A DNA stretch of 64,000 nucleotides, taken from the NCBI RefSeq assembly GCF_003205295.1, contig NZ_QJRP01000001.1, forward strand, positions 310,001 through 374,000. The letters run 5' to 3'. The notes under the pieces are model-generated. The model was not told where the DNA came from. It ran no database searches and saw only the letters and a program-made list of their open reading frames with translations. The position numbers were made by a program, and so were the translations under genes. Below, piece by piece: positions 63,031 to 64,000 of the stretch; the stretch's first letter is position 1; the number at the start of each line of letters is the position of its first letter. This DNA is from Pseudomonas mosselii (lineage in GTDB: Bacteria > Pseudomonadota > Gammaproteobacteria > Pseudomonadales > Pseudomonadaceae).

Positions 63031-64000
63031 ATGTCCACCTCCAGCTTGACCCATGCCACCCTGACGCGGCCGGCACCGCGCGCGGGGCTGTCGATCGGCT
63101 TGTTCGCCGTCGGCGGTTTCGCGGTGCTGACCACCGAATTCCTGATTCTTGGCCTGCTGCCCGCGCTGGCCCGCGACCTTGGACTGTCGGTCGCAGGCGC
63201 GGGCCAGTTGGTCACCCTGTTCGCGGTGACCGTGATGCTGTTCGGGCCGCCGCTCACCGCCTGGCTGTCGGCCCTGCCACGCAAGGGGCTGTTCATCGCC
63301 ATCCTGCTGTTGTTCGCGGCATCCAATGCGTTGTCGGCGTTGGCGCCGAATGTCTGGGTGCTGGCCCTGGCGCGGTTCCTTGCCGCGCTGGCCCTGCCGG
63401 TGTACTGGGGCACCGCCAGTGAAAGCGCCGGGCAACTGGCCGGCAAGGGACGCGAGGGTTGGGCGGTGTCGCGGGTCTACCTGGGGATCACGGCGGCGTT
63501 CGTCTTTGGCATCCCGTTGGGCACCCTGGCCGCCGGGCTGGTCGGTTGGCGCGGCAGCTTCTGGTTGCTCGCCGGGCTGTGTCTGCTGGTGGCGCTGCTC
63601 ATGTGGGCCTGGCTGCCGCCCCTGCCGACGGTCCCGGCCCGCGCCGCGGGGGAGCGGCAGACGGTGATCCTCAAGGATCGTCGTTTCATCGCCCATGTGC
63701 TGCTTTCGGCGCTGGTGTTCACCGCCATGTTCACTGCCTACACCTACCTGGCCGAGATCCTCGAGCAGCTTGCCGCCGTGCCGGCCAACGCGGTCGGTTG
63801 GTGGTTGATGGGCTTTGGCCTGGTGGGCATGCTCGGCAACGCCCTGGCCGGGCGGATCGTCGATCGCAGCCCGCTGCGAGCCACGCTGCTGCTGTTGGCG
63901 ATGCTGGCCTTGGGCATGGGCCTGGTCACGCCGGTGATCGGCAACCCGCTGTTGCTGGTGGGCGCCCTGGCCCTGTGGGGCATCGCCTACACGGCGCTTT
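63031..64000 (+). CDS. MFS transporter, DHA1/AraJ-like (3' end beyond window)
   Basis: First 323 residues present, starting MSTSSLTHATLTRPAPRAGLSIGLFAVGGFAVLTTEFLILGLLPALARDLG. Nine or so helices are visible. TEFLILGLLP and FLAALALPVYWGTASESAG match sugar-efflux/drug-exporter members of the DHA1 group. Divergent from the LysR regulator. The gene runs off the right edge. Confidence 0.88.
   Translation, partial: MSTSSLTHATLTRPAPRAGLSIGLFAVGGFAVLTTEFLILGLLPALARDLGLSVAGAGQLVTLFAVTVMLFGPPLTAWLSALPRKGLFIAILLLFAASNALSALAPNVWVLALARFLAALALPVYWGTASESAGQLAGKGREGWAVSRVYLGITAAFVFGIPLGTLAAGLVGWRGSFWLLAGLCLLVALLMWAWLPPLPTVPARAAGERQTVILKDRRFIAHVLLSALVFTAMFTAYTYLAEILEQLAAVPANAVGWWLMGFGLVGMLGNALAGRIVDRSPLRATLLLLAMLALGMGLVTPVIGNPLLLVGALALWGIAYTAL

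Overview
The window is high-GC DNA with dense, short-gapped genes and is almost certainly a Pseudomonas chromosome. Gene content (XcpV/GspK-type type II secretion genes, a cobalamin-riboswitch ABC operon, carboxynorspermidine genes, katG) and repeats carrying the P. putida-type REP core GGGAGCGGCCTTGCGTCGCG point to the P. putida group. A P. mosselii/P. entomophila-like strain is likely, because 18.5-25.4 kb matches, as I recall it, the seven-gene psd (pseudoiodinine) locus of P. mosselii. Species is inference; no rRNA or tRNA gene is present.

Layout. 0-6.8 kb (minus strand): a translationally coupled operon wecB-nfrB-nfrA-ybcH-like, reading as a c-di-GMP-controlled exopolysaccharide synthase/exporter. 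7.1-10.6 kb: a PACE efflux protein behind a near-perfect palindrome, an AraC regulator, an orphan RND-type outer-membrane factor and a LuxR-type regulator. 11.0-17.4 kb: one large two-module NRPS (C-A-T-C-A-T) without a thioesterase. 17.5-27.7 kb: the azapteridine region: a Cys-rich COG2345-type regulator, a seven-gene operon (methyltransferase, VOC protein, SUMF1-domain protein, GTP cyclohydrolase II, WD40 protein, methyltransferase, RibD-like deaminase), then a convergent operon with an MFS exporter and a ToxA-like N-methyltransferase. A perfect consensus CsrA/RsmA site sits just before the first gene.

27.8-32.6 kb: small conserved proteins, a class C beta-lactamase/GST pair and a bile-acid-symporter-family protein. 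32.6-41.0 kb: type II secretion genes gspI (divergent) and gspG-K-L-M-D-E-F, with no visible gspC, H, J or O. 41.0-44.9 kb: LysR with a divergent ABM/DJ-1 pair, an LspA paralogue and a methyltransferase. 45.0-50.1 kb: carboxynorspermidine synthase/decarboxylase and katG. 50.2-57.3 kb: an MHS transporter, small lipoproteins, a NUC1 nuclease, a diguanylate cyclase, GFA and VOC proteins. 57.5-60.7 kb: a B12-riboswitch-led ABC importer. 60.7-64.0 kb: a DUF1624 membrane protein, a LysR regulator and a divergent MFS gene cut by the window end.

How genes work together: the psd-like operon would divert GTP into 1,6-didesmethyltoxoflavin and on to a pyrazolotriazine, with Gac/Rsm control at the first gene; the ToxA-like enzyme and MFS pump are candidates for N-methylation and export. 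The NRPS and its LuxR regulator look like a separate specialised-metabolite locus placed beside it.
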